Notes: generated from the letters alone by a model not told the origin. DNA of 64,000 bases from Prionace glauca (GCA_037974335.1 CM075760.1:40526603-40590602); one strand, 5' to 3'. Positions 21,766 through 32,461 are shown, numbered from the stretch's first letter. A program made the numbers and translations.

Positions 21766-22899
21766 AGGACACAGAGATTTAATATAACTGAAAACAGAAT
21801 TGAAGGGGGTGATAAGGAGTATGATCTGGAATGCACAACCTGACAGGTGCTAGAAGCAGGTTTAATAATAAGTTTAAAAGGAAATTGGATGAATATTGAC
21901 AGAGTTATTGTGAATTGGATTAATGAAATAGTTCATTCATTTTGGTGGCATTTTGAATGTTTCCCCCGTAAGGTTTGATCTTTTCAGTCACAATGTGTCT
22001 GAAACAGAAGATTAAACCCTTGGGTTTGATGAACTGTCAGATCTGTTTCCCATGTGTCTGAGTAACTTGAGAACTGCAGATAACCATGAGAAGGAACTGA
22101 TTATTTTCAGTTCCTCTAACAGATACACCTCAGATATCAGAAATCTCAGGAGATCCTCATGCTCTCATTATTCTCGCCACGAATATAACAGCTCTCAGTC
22201 AGGCTGAGTCAGTCACATGTGTCTCTGTTATAATGTTTCCACTTCTATTTTATCACTCACTTCCCAGTGACACTCACCATAACACAGACAGTTTAAAATA
22301 TCATTGCTCCCTTACATCTTGTCCTCCTATTGTAATTGGATGTTTATTGGGCCTCTTGTCTCCCTTAAGGTCAGATTACCTGCAGTTCAAATGACCTCAT
22401 AGACACTGAAACCAACCTTTGTGATTATTATTATACCAGCCCCAGGAGCTGCAGTTGTAAAATACAGTAAGAAGTCTCACAACACCAGATTAAGTCCAAA
22501 CAGTTTGTTTGATAGTAAAGCTTGTGGGATTACTATCAAATAAACTGGTTGAACTTAAACCTGGCGTTGTGAGACTTCTTGCTGTGTTTACCCCAGTCCA
22601 ACGCCGGCATCTCTATGTAATGACTACCATCGACGTTGTAAAATACAGCAGAATTGGAATAACTGACAGGTTATTGTTTGATACTGACAGTGGCAGAGTA
22701 ACACACACTGGAATTTAAATACATTATATCAATAGATCATGACTCAGTCACACTATCAAATGAAACCTAAATTTTGGTTATGGTGCACTGGATACTGACT
22801 GTATTATCATTACATTGGATCTAATGCTGTGTTCACTAACATACTGCAATGTGACTCTTATTATGTGAACAAACACTGTTTATGTTACACTCAGAGTCA
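21766..22899. other. Left flank of the segmental duplication
   Basis: Apart from the hairpin repeat at 22,460-22,620 no feature is recognised. Sequence left of 22,900 is not shared with copy B. Confidence 0.5.
22460..22620. repeat. Penelope-type terminal repeat, back-to-back hairpin
   Basis: 'aagaagtctcacaacaccag' near 22,470 is mirrored by 'cctggcgttgtgagacttct' near 22,560, and 'tgatagtaa' by 'ttactatca' at the centre. Two terminal-repeat halves of the family at 25,184-25,935 are fused without the coding part. Confidence 0.7.
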
Positions 22900-23030
22900 G
22901 TCAGTGTTTTACTGTGTTTTCTCTGTGCTCCATCTCCACTCTGATTGGACTGGAGCCTGTGTGTGGGTCATTGTTACACTGAGACTCTGTTATTATTGGA
23001 CAAGCAGCAAGTCATTGTCACAATACTGGT

Positions 23031-23410
23031 CTGATTGACAGCGGCGCGGACCATTGGGAACAGGGGGCGGTGCTGGAGGACTGATCTGGAGCGCTCGGTC
23101 CTCCAACCAATCGGAACGAAAGATGGGCGGGCCCAGCTTTGACTGGAGCATGCGCAGTGTGAGCAATGGCGATGGAAAACGGTTTTTGTTTTGGGCTCGG
23201 AAATCTGTTCGAGGTGATTGGCGGTACGGAGAGAGCAATGGATCGCCCAGACGGGTGAAAACGCTGCGTAAGCATGTGGTGTAAGTAGCAAACCGCGGAA
23301 GAGGTCTTCCCGGACCCAGTTTGTACCGAGCAGGGCCGCAGCTCCGCAGGTTCGCTCCGAGTTACCGTTCGCCATCTTTATTGGGGGCAATATGCAGCGG
23401 TGCGCACACG
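23031..23410 (+). promoter_or_regulatory. GC-rich promoter-like block (copy A)
   Basis: CpG-rich in an AT-rich setting. It contains CCAAT boxes on both strands (accattggg near 23,050, caaccaatcgg near 23,104, gtgattggc near 23,215), gcatgcgcagt near 23,148 (NRF1-like), gatgggcgggcc near 23,122 (Sp-like) and gccatctt and gccgccatgtt near 23,370-23,420 (YY1-like). A candidate splice donor gtaagt lies at 23,281. This looks like a TATA-less housekeeping-type promoter, but I recognise no gene downstream; only repeats follow. Both copies keep it almost unchanged. Confidence 0.5.
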
Positions 23411-23574
23411 AGGCCGCCATGTTTGTGTAGGGCAATGATGTCATTAAGTGGGAAGAGCTTGTTCCCCTTTGTTCAGAATGGAGACAACTTGTCCATCAAA
23501 CTGCATCAACTCTCTGAGTCCCAATGTCTCATTGATGAGGCAGAGCGGTGACAGAGAACGAAAAATAAAGGGAA

Positions 23575-23900
23575 ATAAAAACAGAAAATACTGTAAAATC
23601 TAAGCAGATCTGACAGCATCTGTGGAGAGAGAATAGAACACTCTCCCCACTCACATTGTCTGTACCTTTAAGACTTGATTAACTGCAAAAATTTGCATTC
23701 CAACCATTATTTTGTGAATTGAGTTTGTGTCTTTCTATGCCTTGTTTGTGGACAGAACTCCCACTCACCTGACGAACGAGCAGCACACAGAAAGCTAGTG
23801 GATTTTGCTACCAAGTAAACCCATTGCACTTTAATCTGGTGCATTGAGACTTCTTACTGTGTTTACCCCGGTCCAACACCGCCATCTCCACTTCAGAGAA
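23575..23900. repeat. Penelope-type terminal repeat joined to palindrome arm
   Basis: 'aacagaaaatactgtaaaat' (relative of the 2,396 palindrome) is followed by 'ctcccactcacctgacgaa' and 'cttactgtgtttaccccggt', terminal-repeat words of the Penelope-like family. Copy B: 53,549-53,870. Confidence 0.6.
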
Positions 23901-24114
23901 AATAGAACCAACGTTTCGAGACTGGATGACCCAGAAAGCTTGTATATGTGTAAACAGAGCATGTAAACTTCGACACCTCCACGTACCTTTGTACACCTCT
24001 ATCAATCCACTTTGCTCCAAGGAGAACAACCCCAATTTATCTGAAAAAGAGGATACTGCAAGAAGGTAAAAGTGAAGGTAAGAGTTTTATAAATGTTCTT
24101 AAATAATTTAATTG

Positions 24115-24830
24115 GTGCTCAAAATGTCAGTCAGTGGGGTTAAGTGCTGCACTTGTGAGATGTGGGAGATCTGTGATGCTTCCAGCGTCCCGGATGACTA
24201 AATCTACAGGAAATGCACCCACTTGCAGCTCCTTACGGCCAGCATGGATAGGTTGGAGCAACAGTTGGATGCACTTAGCAGAATGAAGATGACGGAAAGT
24301 GTCATAGATAGGAGCTTTAGAAACTTGGCCACACCCAAGGTGCAGGCAGATAGATGGGTGACTGCTAGAAGGGGCAGGCAGTCAGCATAGGAATCCCCTG
24401 TGGTCATCTCCTTCTCTAACAAGTACACTGTTTTGGATACTGTTGGAGGGTTATAGCCTATTGGGGGATAAATACAGCAAACAGAGCACTGGCACCACGG
24501 CTGGCTTTGTTATTAAGCAGGGAGGTACAAAGAGCACTAGAGCAATAGTTATAAGGAGCTCTATAGTTAGGGGTGCAAATAGGTGCTTCTGTGGGCATGA
24601 AAGAGACTTCAGGATGTTGTGTTGCCTCCCTGGTGTCAGGGTCCAGGAAGTCTCTAAAAGGGTAGTAAGCATTCTGAAGTGAGAGAGTGAACAACCAGTG
24701 GCCATGGTACATATTGGTACACAGGTAGGAAGAGTGACGATGTCCTGCAACAGCAGTTAAGGGAGTTAGGTAGAAAGTTAAAAAGCAGGACCTCTTGGGT
24801 TGTAATCACAGGATTGCTCCCTGTGCCACC
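24115..24830 (+). repeat. CR1-type LINE first-ORF fragment (esterase part)
   Basis: The + strand frames read 'CTCEMWEICDASS' (cysteine-rich start), 'TASMDRLEQQLDALSRMK' (coiled-coil-like) and then 'IVIRSSIVRGANRCF' and 'RMLCCLPGVRVQEVSKRVV'. The last two fit the SGNH/esterase-like part of CR1 ORF1 proteins. It is broken by stops and shifts. This is the only ORF1 region in the window; all other CR1 copies are 3' parts. Copy B: 54,090-54,800. Confidence 0.6.
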
Positions 24831-24834
24831 TATC

Positions 24835-25170
24835 CACTGTCATCTCTTAAAGTAACTCTCCCCAATCTATCAAGGCCAACTCACGTCTCATAACCTCATA
24901 GTTTTCTTAAGATTGAGCACCCTCATCTCCGAATCAACTACCTCATTCTCCAGTTTGATTTTAAAAAATCTATCATGTTACAGTTGCTCATCCCGAAGGG
25001 GTCTGGTACAATTGGATTGGCAACGATTCCCTTCTCACTACACAGTACTGGCTTGCTGGCTTGCTCTCCAGTTGGTTCCTCCACATATTGGTCAATTAAA
25101 CCATCCTGTATACATTCCAGGAATTCTCTTCTACGGCATTGTGGCTAATTTGATTTGCTCAATCTATGTG
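24835..25170. other. Unassigned, probably LINE debris
   Basis: It lies between the ORF1 fragment and the Penelope insertion. No clear family features. It continues beyond the insertion at 25,949. Confidence 0.35.
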
Positions 25171-25183
25171 CAAATTAAAATCA

Positions 25184-25935
25184 TGATGTGGGTGTGCCGG
25201 CATTGGACTGGCGTAAACACAGTAAAAAGTCTGACAACACCAGGTTTTAGTCCAACTGATTTATTTGATAATATTCTCACAAGCAAGTAAGCTTTCGAGG
25301 GGACTGCCTCTTCGTCAGGTGAATGGAGAGTTCTGGCCTCAGACAGAGCATATAAAGCACAGACAGTTGCTGATTAGAATGCGAATCCTTACACCTAACC
25401 TGCTGTTCAAGTCTTAAAGTGGCTGATAATGTGAGTGGAAGGAGCACTGATCACAGTTTAAAGAGATGTGTATTGTCTCCAGACAGTACAGTAAGTGAGG
25501 TTTTGCAAACCCAGGCAAGTCACGAGGGTTACTGATAGTGCGACATGAACCCAAGATCCCTGTTGAGACCGTCCTCATGTGTGCGGAACTTGGCTATCAG
25601 TCTCTGTTCAGCGACTCTGCGCTGTCGTGTGTCATGAAGGCCGCCTTGGAGAATGCTTACCCGAAGGTCAGAGGCTGAATGCCCGTGACCGCTGAAGTGT
25701 TCGCCAACAGGAAGGGAACAGTCTTGCCTGGTGACTGTCGAGCGATGTTCATTCATCCGTTGTCGTAGCGTCTGCATGGTCAATCAGCAACTGTCTGTGC
25801 TTTATATGCTCTGTCTGAGGCCAGAACTCTCCATTCACCTGACGAAGAGGCAGTCCCCTCGAAAGCTTGCTTGCTTGTGAGAATATTATCAAATAAATCG
25901 GTTGGACTAAAACCTGGTATTGTCAGACTTTTTAC
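25184..25935 (-). mobile_element. Penelope-like element fragment with GIY-YIG endonuclease end
   Basis: The - strand frame 25,783-25,529 (84 codons) reads MQTLRQRMNEHRSTV, then LPVGEHFSGHGHSASDLRV, then RRVAEQRLIAKFRTHEDGLNRDLGF. This matches the C-terminal part of the GIY-YIG endonuclease of Penelope-like retroelements (family knowledge). The reverse transcriptase is absent. The frame is bracketed by inverted copies of about 150 bp (25,184-25,370 and 25,785-25,935) sharing 'gacaacaccaggttttagtc', 'tgcctcttcgtcaggtgaat' and 'agcatataaagcacag'. Outside them stands the 13-bp direct repeat caaattaaaatca (25,171-25,183 and 25,936-25,948), a target-site duplication. So this is a complete insertion of an incomplete element. 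Copy B: 55,156-55,907. Confidence 0.85.
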
Positions 25936-25948
25936 CAAATTAAAATCA

Positions 25949-26110
25949 TCCATGATCACCAATACTCCCTTATCACATGCATCTCTGATTTTGTGTTTAA
26001 TGCCATTCCCAACATCACCACTGCAGTTTGGAGGTCCATATATGACATCCGCTAATGTTTTTTGCCCTTCGGCGATGTGGGGGGGCAGTGTAGAATTCTT
26101 CAATGAGCCC
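25949..26110 (-). repeat. CR1-type LINE endonuclease fragment
   Basis: The - strand reads 'VIYGPPNCSGDVGNGI' and 'KGVLVIMDDFNL', resembling the YRPPN and GDFN motifs of APE-type LINE endonucleases. The Penelope insertion splits it from the sequence at 24,835-25,170. Copy B: 55,921-56,082. Confidence 0.55.
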
Positions 26111-26334
26111 CTTGATTTTAGTTTACTACAATGTGTAGACTAGATTGAGATGCCTTCGATGTAGTGAGAATTCACAATGTGCCAGTCTCACAACTTTGCT
26201 CCAAGTGGGCTGATACTCTTTGAGCCGGGGAGAGCACATTTCCACTGAAATGATCCACAAAAGCTGATGAAGGACATTTATTTAATCCTGGACAGTAAAT
26301 AGTGTTTTTTCTACCACTCCAGATAGGTCTAAAA

Positions 26335-26600
26335 TAAATACATTTGTCTGTATTCCATTGAGTCTACAGCACAGGGCCAGGCCAGTCGGCTCAGTCAGTC
26401 TGTGTCAGTGTTTATGTTCCACATGAGCCTCCACCCACCCCTCTTCATCTCCCCCCACCAGCATATCCTTCTATTCCTTTCTCCCTCATGTATGTATCTA
26501 GCTTCCCCTTCAGTGTATTCATGCTGTTCACCTCAGTCACTCGCTGTAGTGATGAGTCTGTCATTCTCACCACTCGCTGGATAAAGAACTTTCTCCTGTT
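26335..26600 (-). repeat. LINE 3' end of a third, older subfamily
   Basis: It shows 'cctccacccacccctcttca', 'ttctattcctttctccctca' and 'tctcaccactcgctggataa', reverse-strand remnants of the RT C-terminus and 3' untranslated region. Copy B: 56,320-56,572. Confidence 0.6.
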
Positions 26601-26603
26601 AGA

Positions 26604-26896
26604 GCTTATTTATTAGTCACAAGTAGGCTTACGTTAACACTGCAGTGAAGTTGTTATGAAAACCCCCTTGTCCTCCCACTCTGGCTGCTGGTTGGGTACA
26701 CTGAGGGTGAAATTAGCATGGCTAATGCACCTAACCAGCACATCTTTTTGGACTGTGGGAGGAAACTGGAGCACCTGGAGGAAACCCACGCAGACATGGG
26801 AAGAACATGCAAACTCCACACAACAGAGACCCAAGCCAGGAATCGAACCCGGGTCCCTGTGCTATGAGGCAGCAGTGCTAACCCACTGTGCTGCCC
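26604..26896 (-). repeat. tRNA-derived SINE, nearly complete
   Basis: The tail 'cacaagtaggcttacgttaa' lies at left, the middle 'ggaaacccacgcagacatgg' follows, and the tRNA-like head with B box (ggaatcgaacccgggtccc) and A-box region (gcagcagtgctaaccc) lies at right. Copy B: 56,576-56,855, lacking a 13-bp piece. Confidence 0.88.
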
Positions 26897-26972
26897 TCGA
26901 AATCACATCTGGATTATTGAACCCCTTCGTAATTGTAAGGTCAGGGGGGTGGGAACTCCAGCACACGGACAA

Positions 26973-27306
26973 AGAACATAGAACATTATAGCGCAGTACA
27001 GGCACTTCGGCCCTCAATGGTTCCACTGGTTGGCGCAACAATCTAATGACCCTCTAGCCTAAACTATTTCAATGTTATCCATATGCCTATCCACTGACCA
27101 TTTGAACGCCCTTAAAGTTGGCGAGTCCACAACTGCTGCAGGCATGACCTTACTACCCTCTGAGTAAAGAACCTACCTCTGATATCCGTCCTGTAGTAAC
27201 CAGCCATTTATTTAAAGCTATGACCCCTTGTGTTAGCCATCACCATCCGAGGTAAAAGGCTCACACTATCCACCGTATCCAATCCATTGATCATCTTGTA
27301 TGCCTC
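26973..27306 (-). repeat. CR1-type LINE 3' end, first subfamily
   Basis: It begins 'aagaacatagaacattatag' and continues with the reverse complement of the RT C-terminus ('ccctctgagtaaagaaccta'). A + strand relative stands at 51,058-51,271. Copy B: 56,932-57,265. Confidence 0.85.
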
Positions 27307-27309
27307 ATG

Positions 27310-27556
27310 GGACATGGGTGCCCTGCCCCCACCCATTGCCCCCCTGCCAGGAGCCCCACTCCCACCCATTGCTCCCTCCCCTTCTGGGAGCCCCACCCCC
27401 ACCCATAGTTCCCCTCGCCTCCCAGAAGCCCTGCCCCCACCCACTGTTCCCCTTCCCCTTCCCCTCCCCCTCTGGGGCCCCGCCCCCACCCATTGTTCCC
27501 CTCCCCATCCCGGGACCCCCTCCCCCACCCATTATTCCCCTTCCCCTCCTCGAGCC
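27310..27556. repeat. C-rich tandem repeat, unit about 45-55 bp
   Basis: Units of the type 'cccacccattgttccccttc' plus 'ccagaagccctgcc'. Long open frames on both strands result from the low-complexity sequence and are not genes. Copy B (57,270-57,450) is about 66 bp shorter, by loss of repeat material. Confidence 0.8.
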
Positions 27557-27961
27557 AAGGTTTCTGCTCATGCGGCTGGTGGCTCCGCCCAGAGTGAGAA
27601 GCCGCTCGGTGATCTCCCCCCTCCCCCCCAGCCCAGGACTGTACATGTCCAAAGGAAGAAGGGAATCTGCACATGTGCGGGGCTGTGCCCAACCTCTGTG
27701 ACCAGCAAGCTTAGATGTGGACCAATAGGAGAGTTGGAGGACTGGAAAATCTCTGGTCCTCCAGTGAATCGAACTGCAGGCTTTGGGTGAATGAAGATTG
27801 ATCCTCAGAAAACCTAGAACTTCCTCATCTCTCTCACATCTCTGAGTAAAGCACTCCCCCATTTCCATTTCTTATTAATTTCTAGCTCTGTAATATATTA
27901 CTGCAGCTACATTATATATTTCCAGTCATAAACTCATTGCAGCACAGAAGAAGCTAATTGG

Positions 27962-28612
27962 GTAACCTTGAGGACAGTCTGAGGGGGACACTGGGTCTGT
28001 GGGACTGACAGTGAACACCTTGAGGAGAGTGTGAGGGGGACACTGGGACTGTGGGACTGACAGTGAGCACCATGAGGTGAGTCTGAGGGGGACACTGGGT
28101 CTGTGGGACTGACAGTGAGCACCTTGAGGAGAGTCTGAGGGGGACACTGGGACTGTGGGACTGACAGTGAGCACCTTGAGGTGGGTCTGAGGGGGACACT
28201 GGGACTGTGGGACTGACAGTGAGCACCTTGAGGTGAGTCTGATGGAGACACTGGGACTGTGGGACTGACAGTGAGCACCTTGAGGTGGGTCTGAGGGGGA
28301 CACTGGGACTGTGGGACTGACAGTGAGCACATTGAGGAGAGTGTGAGGGGGACACTGGGACTGTGGGACTGACAGTGAGCACCTTGAGGTGAGTCTGAGG
28401 GGGACACTGGGACTGTGGGACTGACAGTGAGCACCTTGAGGTGAGTCTGAGGGTGGCACTGGGACTGTGGGACTGACAGTGAGCACCTTGAGGTGAGTCT
28501 GAGGGGGACACTGGGACTGTGGGACTGACAGTGAGCACCATGAGGTGAGTCTGAGGGGGGCACTGAGACTGTGGGACTGATAGTGAGCACCTTGAGGAGA
28601 GTGTGAGAGGGG
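27962..28612 (+). repeat. 52-bp variable-number tandem repeat, 12 copies
   Basis: The unit contains 'gaggtgagtctgaggggga', 'cactgggactgtgggactga' and 'cagtgagcacctt'. Units are nearly identical. Because 52 is not a multiple of 3, the three - strand frames cycle through the same words, producing long but meaningless frames. Copy B holds 15 units at 57,863-58,665. Confidence 0.95.
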
Positions 28613-29372
28613 GTCACTGGCACATTGGGACAGTAAAACAGTACCTTGTGAGAGGGGGTCACTGGGACACCGAGAGAGGCAAGCAACGCCTTGAGGAGAG
28701 TGTGAGAGGGGCGATCACTGGGACACCAGGGCAGAGAGTTTGCACCTTGAGGAGATTATGAGGGGAGGGCACTAGGATACTATGACAGTCAGCTCCTTGA
28801 GGAGAGTGTTCGAGAGGGTTACTGTGACACCAGGGCAGAGAGTTAGTACCTTGAGGAAAGTGTGAGAGGGAGACACTGAGACAGACAGTCACACCACCCC
28901 TCCCCCCCCCCCCCCCCGAAGTGTGTGGGGGTCACTGTGACAGTGGCATAGACAGTTAGCACCTTGAGGAAAGTGTGAGAGGGGGACACTGAGACAGACA
29001 GTCAGACCCTCCCCCCCCCCCATAGGATCATGTGGGGGTCACTGTGACAGTGGCATAGACAGTCAGCACCTTGAGGAAAGTGTGGGAGGTGTAAACTGGG
29101 GCAGACAGTCAGCACCTTGAGCAGAGTGGGAGAAGGGACACTGGGACAGACACTCAGCACCTGGAGGAGAGTGTGAGAGGGGGAAACTGGGACAGACACT
29201 CAGCACCTGGAGGAGAGTGTGAGAGGGGGAAACTGGGACAGATATTCAGCACCTGGAGGAGAGTGTGAGAGGGGGAAACTGGGACAGATACTCAGCACCT
29301 TGAGGAGAGTGTGAGAGGGGGAAACTGGAACACTGGGACAGACGCTCAGCACCTTGAGGAGAGTGTGAGAGG
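28613..29372 (+). repeat. Degenerate continuation of the 52-bp array
   Basis: Phrases 'ccttgaggagagtgtgagag' and 'cactgggacagacactcagc' recur with period about 45-110 bp and include homopolymer C runs near 28,905 and 29,010. Copy B: 58,666-59,420. Confidence 0.8.
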
Positions 29373-29592
29373 GGCACAAAGAGGATTCAAGCCACAGGTG
29401 GATTTATGCAGCACTGGAACTGGGACCGTTTGTTTATGTCCTGTGGTGCTGAGGATTCTCTTCAATATCGACTCAGTTGTCAGGGAACACAACTCTTTCT
29501 GCCAGACCATTGGATGATGGGTAATGTGGGCACTGTCCTAACGCATAAGAACATAAGAAATGGGAGCAGCAGTAGGCCTCCGAGCCTGCCCT

Positions 29593-31180
29593 ATAATTTG
29601 GGAATTATAGACCGGTGAGTCTTACTTCTGTGGTGGGTAAGGTTTTGGAAAGGATTATTAGAGACAGGATTTATAGTTATTTGGAAAGTAATGAGTTGAT
29701 TAGAGACAGTCAGCATGGTTTTGTAGCGGGTAGGTCATGCCTTACTAACCTTATCGAGTTCTTTGAGAAAGTGACCAAAGAGGTGGATAGGGGTAAGGCA
29801 GTTGATGTGGTGTATATGGATTTTAGCAAGGCGTTTGATAAGGTTTACCATGGTAGGCTTCTGCAGAAAATGCAGATGTATGGGATTGGGGGTGATCTAG
29901 GTAATTGGATCAGGAATTGGCTAGCAGATAGGAGACAGAGAGTGGTGGTTGATGGGAAATATTCGTCATGGAGTTCGGTTACAAGTGGTGTGCCTCAGGG
30001 ATCTGTTTTGGGGCCACTGCTGTTTGTAATTTTTATTAAATTACAAACAGTCCAAAGATTTGCGGGTTAGGTTCATTGGCTATGCTAAAATTGCCCCTTA
30101 GTGTCCTGGGATGTGTAGGTTAGAGGGATTAGCAGGTAAAATGTGTAGGGATGTGGGGATAGGGTCTGGGTGGGATTGTGTTCGGTGCAGACTCGATGGG
30201 CCGAAGGGCCTGTTTCTGCACTGTAGGGTTCTATGGTTAATGATCTGGATGAGGGTATAGTTGGGTGGATTAGTAAGTTTGCTGATGACACCAAAGTCGG
30301 AGGTGTGGTAGATTGTGAGGAAGGGTGTCATAGTTTGCAGGATGACTTAGAAAGGTTGCAGAGCTGGGCTGAGAGGTGGCGGATGGAGTTTAATGTGGAG
30401 AAGTGTGAGGTAATTCATTTCGGTAGGAATAACAGATGTGTTGAGTATAGTGCTAACGGGAGGACTTTGAATAGTGTGGAGGAGCAGAGGGATCTAGGTG
30501 TATGTGTACATAGATCCCTGAAAGTTGGGAATCAAGTAGATAAGGTTGTTAAGAAGGCATACGGAGTTTTGGCGTTTATTGGAAGGGGGATTGAATTTAG
30601 GAGTTGCAGCGTCATGATGCAACTGTACACATCTCTGGTGCGGCCGCACTTGGAGTTTTGTGTGCAGTTCTGGTCCCCACATTACAGGAAGGATGTAGAG
30701 GCTTTGGAGAGGGTGCAGAGGAGGTTTACCAGGATGTTGCCTGGTATGGAGGGGAGATCCTATGAGGAGAGATTGAGAGATTTGGGGTTGTTTTCGCTGG
30801 AAAGAAGGCGGCTAAGAGGGGATCTCATTGAAACATATAAGATGATTAGAGGTTTAGACAGGGTAGATAGTGATAGCCTTTTTCCTCGGATGGAGAAAGC
30901 TAGCACGAGGGGGCACGATTTTAAATTAAGGGGGGGTAGTTATAGGACAGATGTCAGGGGTAGGTTCTTTACCCAGAGGGTGGTGAGGGACTGGAATGCC
31001 CTGCCAGCTGCAGTTGTAAATGCACCTAGTTTGGGGGCGTTTAAAAGATCTGTGGATAGGTTTATGGATGAAAAGGGATTGGTTTAGGCTAGTGGGTCAT
31101 TGTTTTGTAACTGGTCGGCGCAACATCGTGGGCCGAAGGGCCTGTTCTGCGCTGTAATGTTCTATGTTCTATGTTCTATG
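29593..31180 (+). mobile_element. CR1-type LINE, first subfamily, specific to copy A
   Basis: A 5'-truncated RT. It includes 'VDVVYMDFSKAFDKVYH' and 'SGVPQGSVLGPLLFVIFI' before an internal SINE, then 'GWISKFADDTKVGGVV' (catalytic FADD kept), 'RVQRRFTRMLPGMEG' and the C-terminus up to 31,087. The 3' tail is repeated ttctatg (31,160-31,180). The flanks overlap in only 4-5 bp (gccct), a very short target duplication. Copy B shows the uninterrupted site, so the insertion followed the segmental duplication. Apart from the SINE, both coding halves are open, in keeping with youth. Confidence 0.94.
30039..30236 (+). repeat. 5'-truncated SINE inside the young CR1
   Basis: Starts at the 'cagtccaaagatttgcgggt' level of the SINE and runs to the tail 'ctgcactgtagggttctatg'. 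It interrupts the RT between 'FVIFI' and 'NDLDEG'. A 10-bp piece at its left edge (aaattacaaa) is the reverse complement of the LINE sequence just before it. Confidence 0.88.
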
Positions 31181-31715
31181 CCCTGCCATTCGACAAGATC
31201 ATGGCTGATCTGAAGTGGATCAATTCCACTTTCCCGCTTTCTCCCCATAACCCTTAATTCCCTTGTCTATCAGAAATCTATCTACCCATGACTTAAATGT
31301 ATTCAGCGAGGTAGCCTCCACCACTTCAATGGGCAGAGAATTCCAGAGATTCACCACACTTTGAGTGAAGAAGTTCCTCCTCAACTCCGATCTAAACTGT
31401 CCTCCCCCCATTATTTTGAGGCTGTGCCCTCTAGTCCTGCTGTCCTTTCTAAGCGGGAAGAAACTCTCTACCTCTACCCTATCCATCCCCTTCATTATCT
31501 TATAAGATCCCCCCTCAGCCTTCGAAACTCCAATGAGTACAGATACAGTCTATTAAATCTCTCCTCATAGGTTAACCCCCTCATCTCTGGTATCAGCCCA
31601 GTGAACCTTCTCTGCACTCCCTCCAAGGCCAATATATCCTTCCACAAGTACGCCGATCAAAACTGCACACTGTATTCCTGTTGCGGCCTCACCAGTACCC
31701 TCTACATCAACGCAT

Positions 31716-32330
31716 CAAATATTGCTCAACTTCATGCAATGCACAAATTCCTGACTGATGGAGGGTGGTCCATTTTTAGAATTCAACACCTGCAGAATGC
31801 CTGGTGTCAAGAAAGAGGTGTGAAGTTTCTCCACTCTTCTCCTTGTGTTTGATTAACTCATCCTGTGTATGGCCATCCATTTTGAATGAGCATCTACCAA
31901 TATCAGGAACACAGACCCCATGAACGGTCCGGCACTGTCCATGTGCAGTCACGTCTACGGCCAACCCAAGTGTAAAGAATAGTGACTGGTGACTGTTCTG
32001 CCCTTGTTGATATTGCCAACACTGACACACAAGCAAATATCTGTATCCATACCTGGCCACCAGACGTGGCAATTTGGAGGATCGTCAGTTTGCCACTCCT
32101 GGGTGGCCATGGTAAAGTTCGGCCGGGTTGGGATGGTGTTTCAGGATGACACTCTTGAACCCCATAGGAGTATGCCATCTTCCACAGTCAGCTGTTCTCT
32201 GCCACTCCAATATGGGTGCAATTCTGCTGTAACAGCCTTTTGGTTACCCCCATCAGCTCTTTCTTCTCTTCAGTTTATTCAGGACTGGGTAAGTTTGCCT
32301 CCACAGCCAAATATTATTGGCTGCCGCTGG
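31716..32330 (-). mobile_element. Ty3/Gypsy-type LTR retrotransposon fossil, integrase part
   Basis: The - strand carries recognisable remnants of a Gypsy pol polyprotein: the zinc-binding end and the catalytic-core region of integrase. No LTRs, gag or protease were found next to it. It is a broken internal fragment with several breaks. It is present in both segmental copies (B: 60,125-60,650) but not seen in the right arm of the inverted duplication. It is therefore older than the A/B duplication. Confidence 0.65.
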
Positions 32331-32461
32331 GAGAATTTTGAAAAAGTTCATGATTACTGTCTCTTCCATTGGGGATGCGACCAGTTATCTGTTAATTGTA
32401 ACCAGCTCAAGATATCTGCCTTCGCGACTCGGCCTCCTAGTCACCCGTGTTCAGAGGACAA

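Larger units (their letters stand above)
29547..31715 (-). repeat. CR1-type LINE, second subfamily, split by another CR1
   Basis: The left part 29,547-29,592 ('aagaacataagaaatggg') is the 3' end. The right part 31,181-31,715 continues with the RT C-terminus ('ttccagagattcaccacact'). Between them sits a + strand CR1 (29,593-31,180). In copy B the two parts are contiguous at 59,593-60,124. Confidence 0.92.

Noticed and set aside
27300-29200. Long frames on both strands (up to 250 codons) in the C-rich and 52-bp arrays
   Set aside because: Low-complexity tandem repeats keep frames open. The protein words only restate the DNA repeat.
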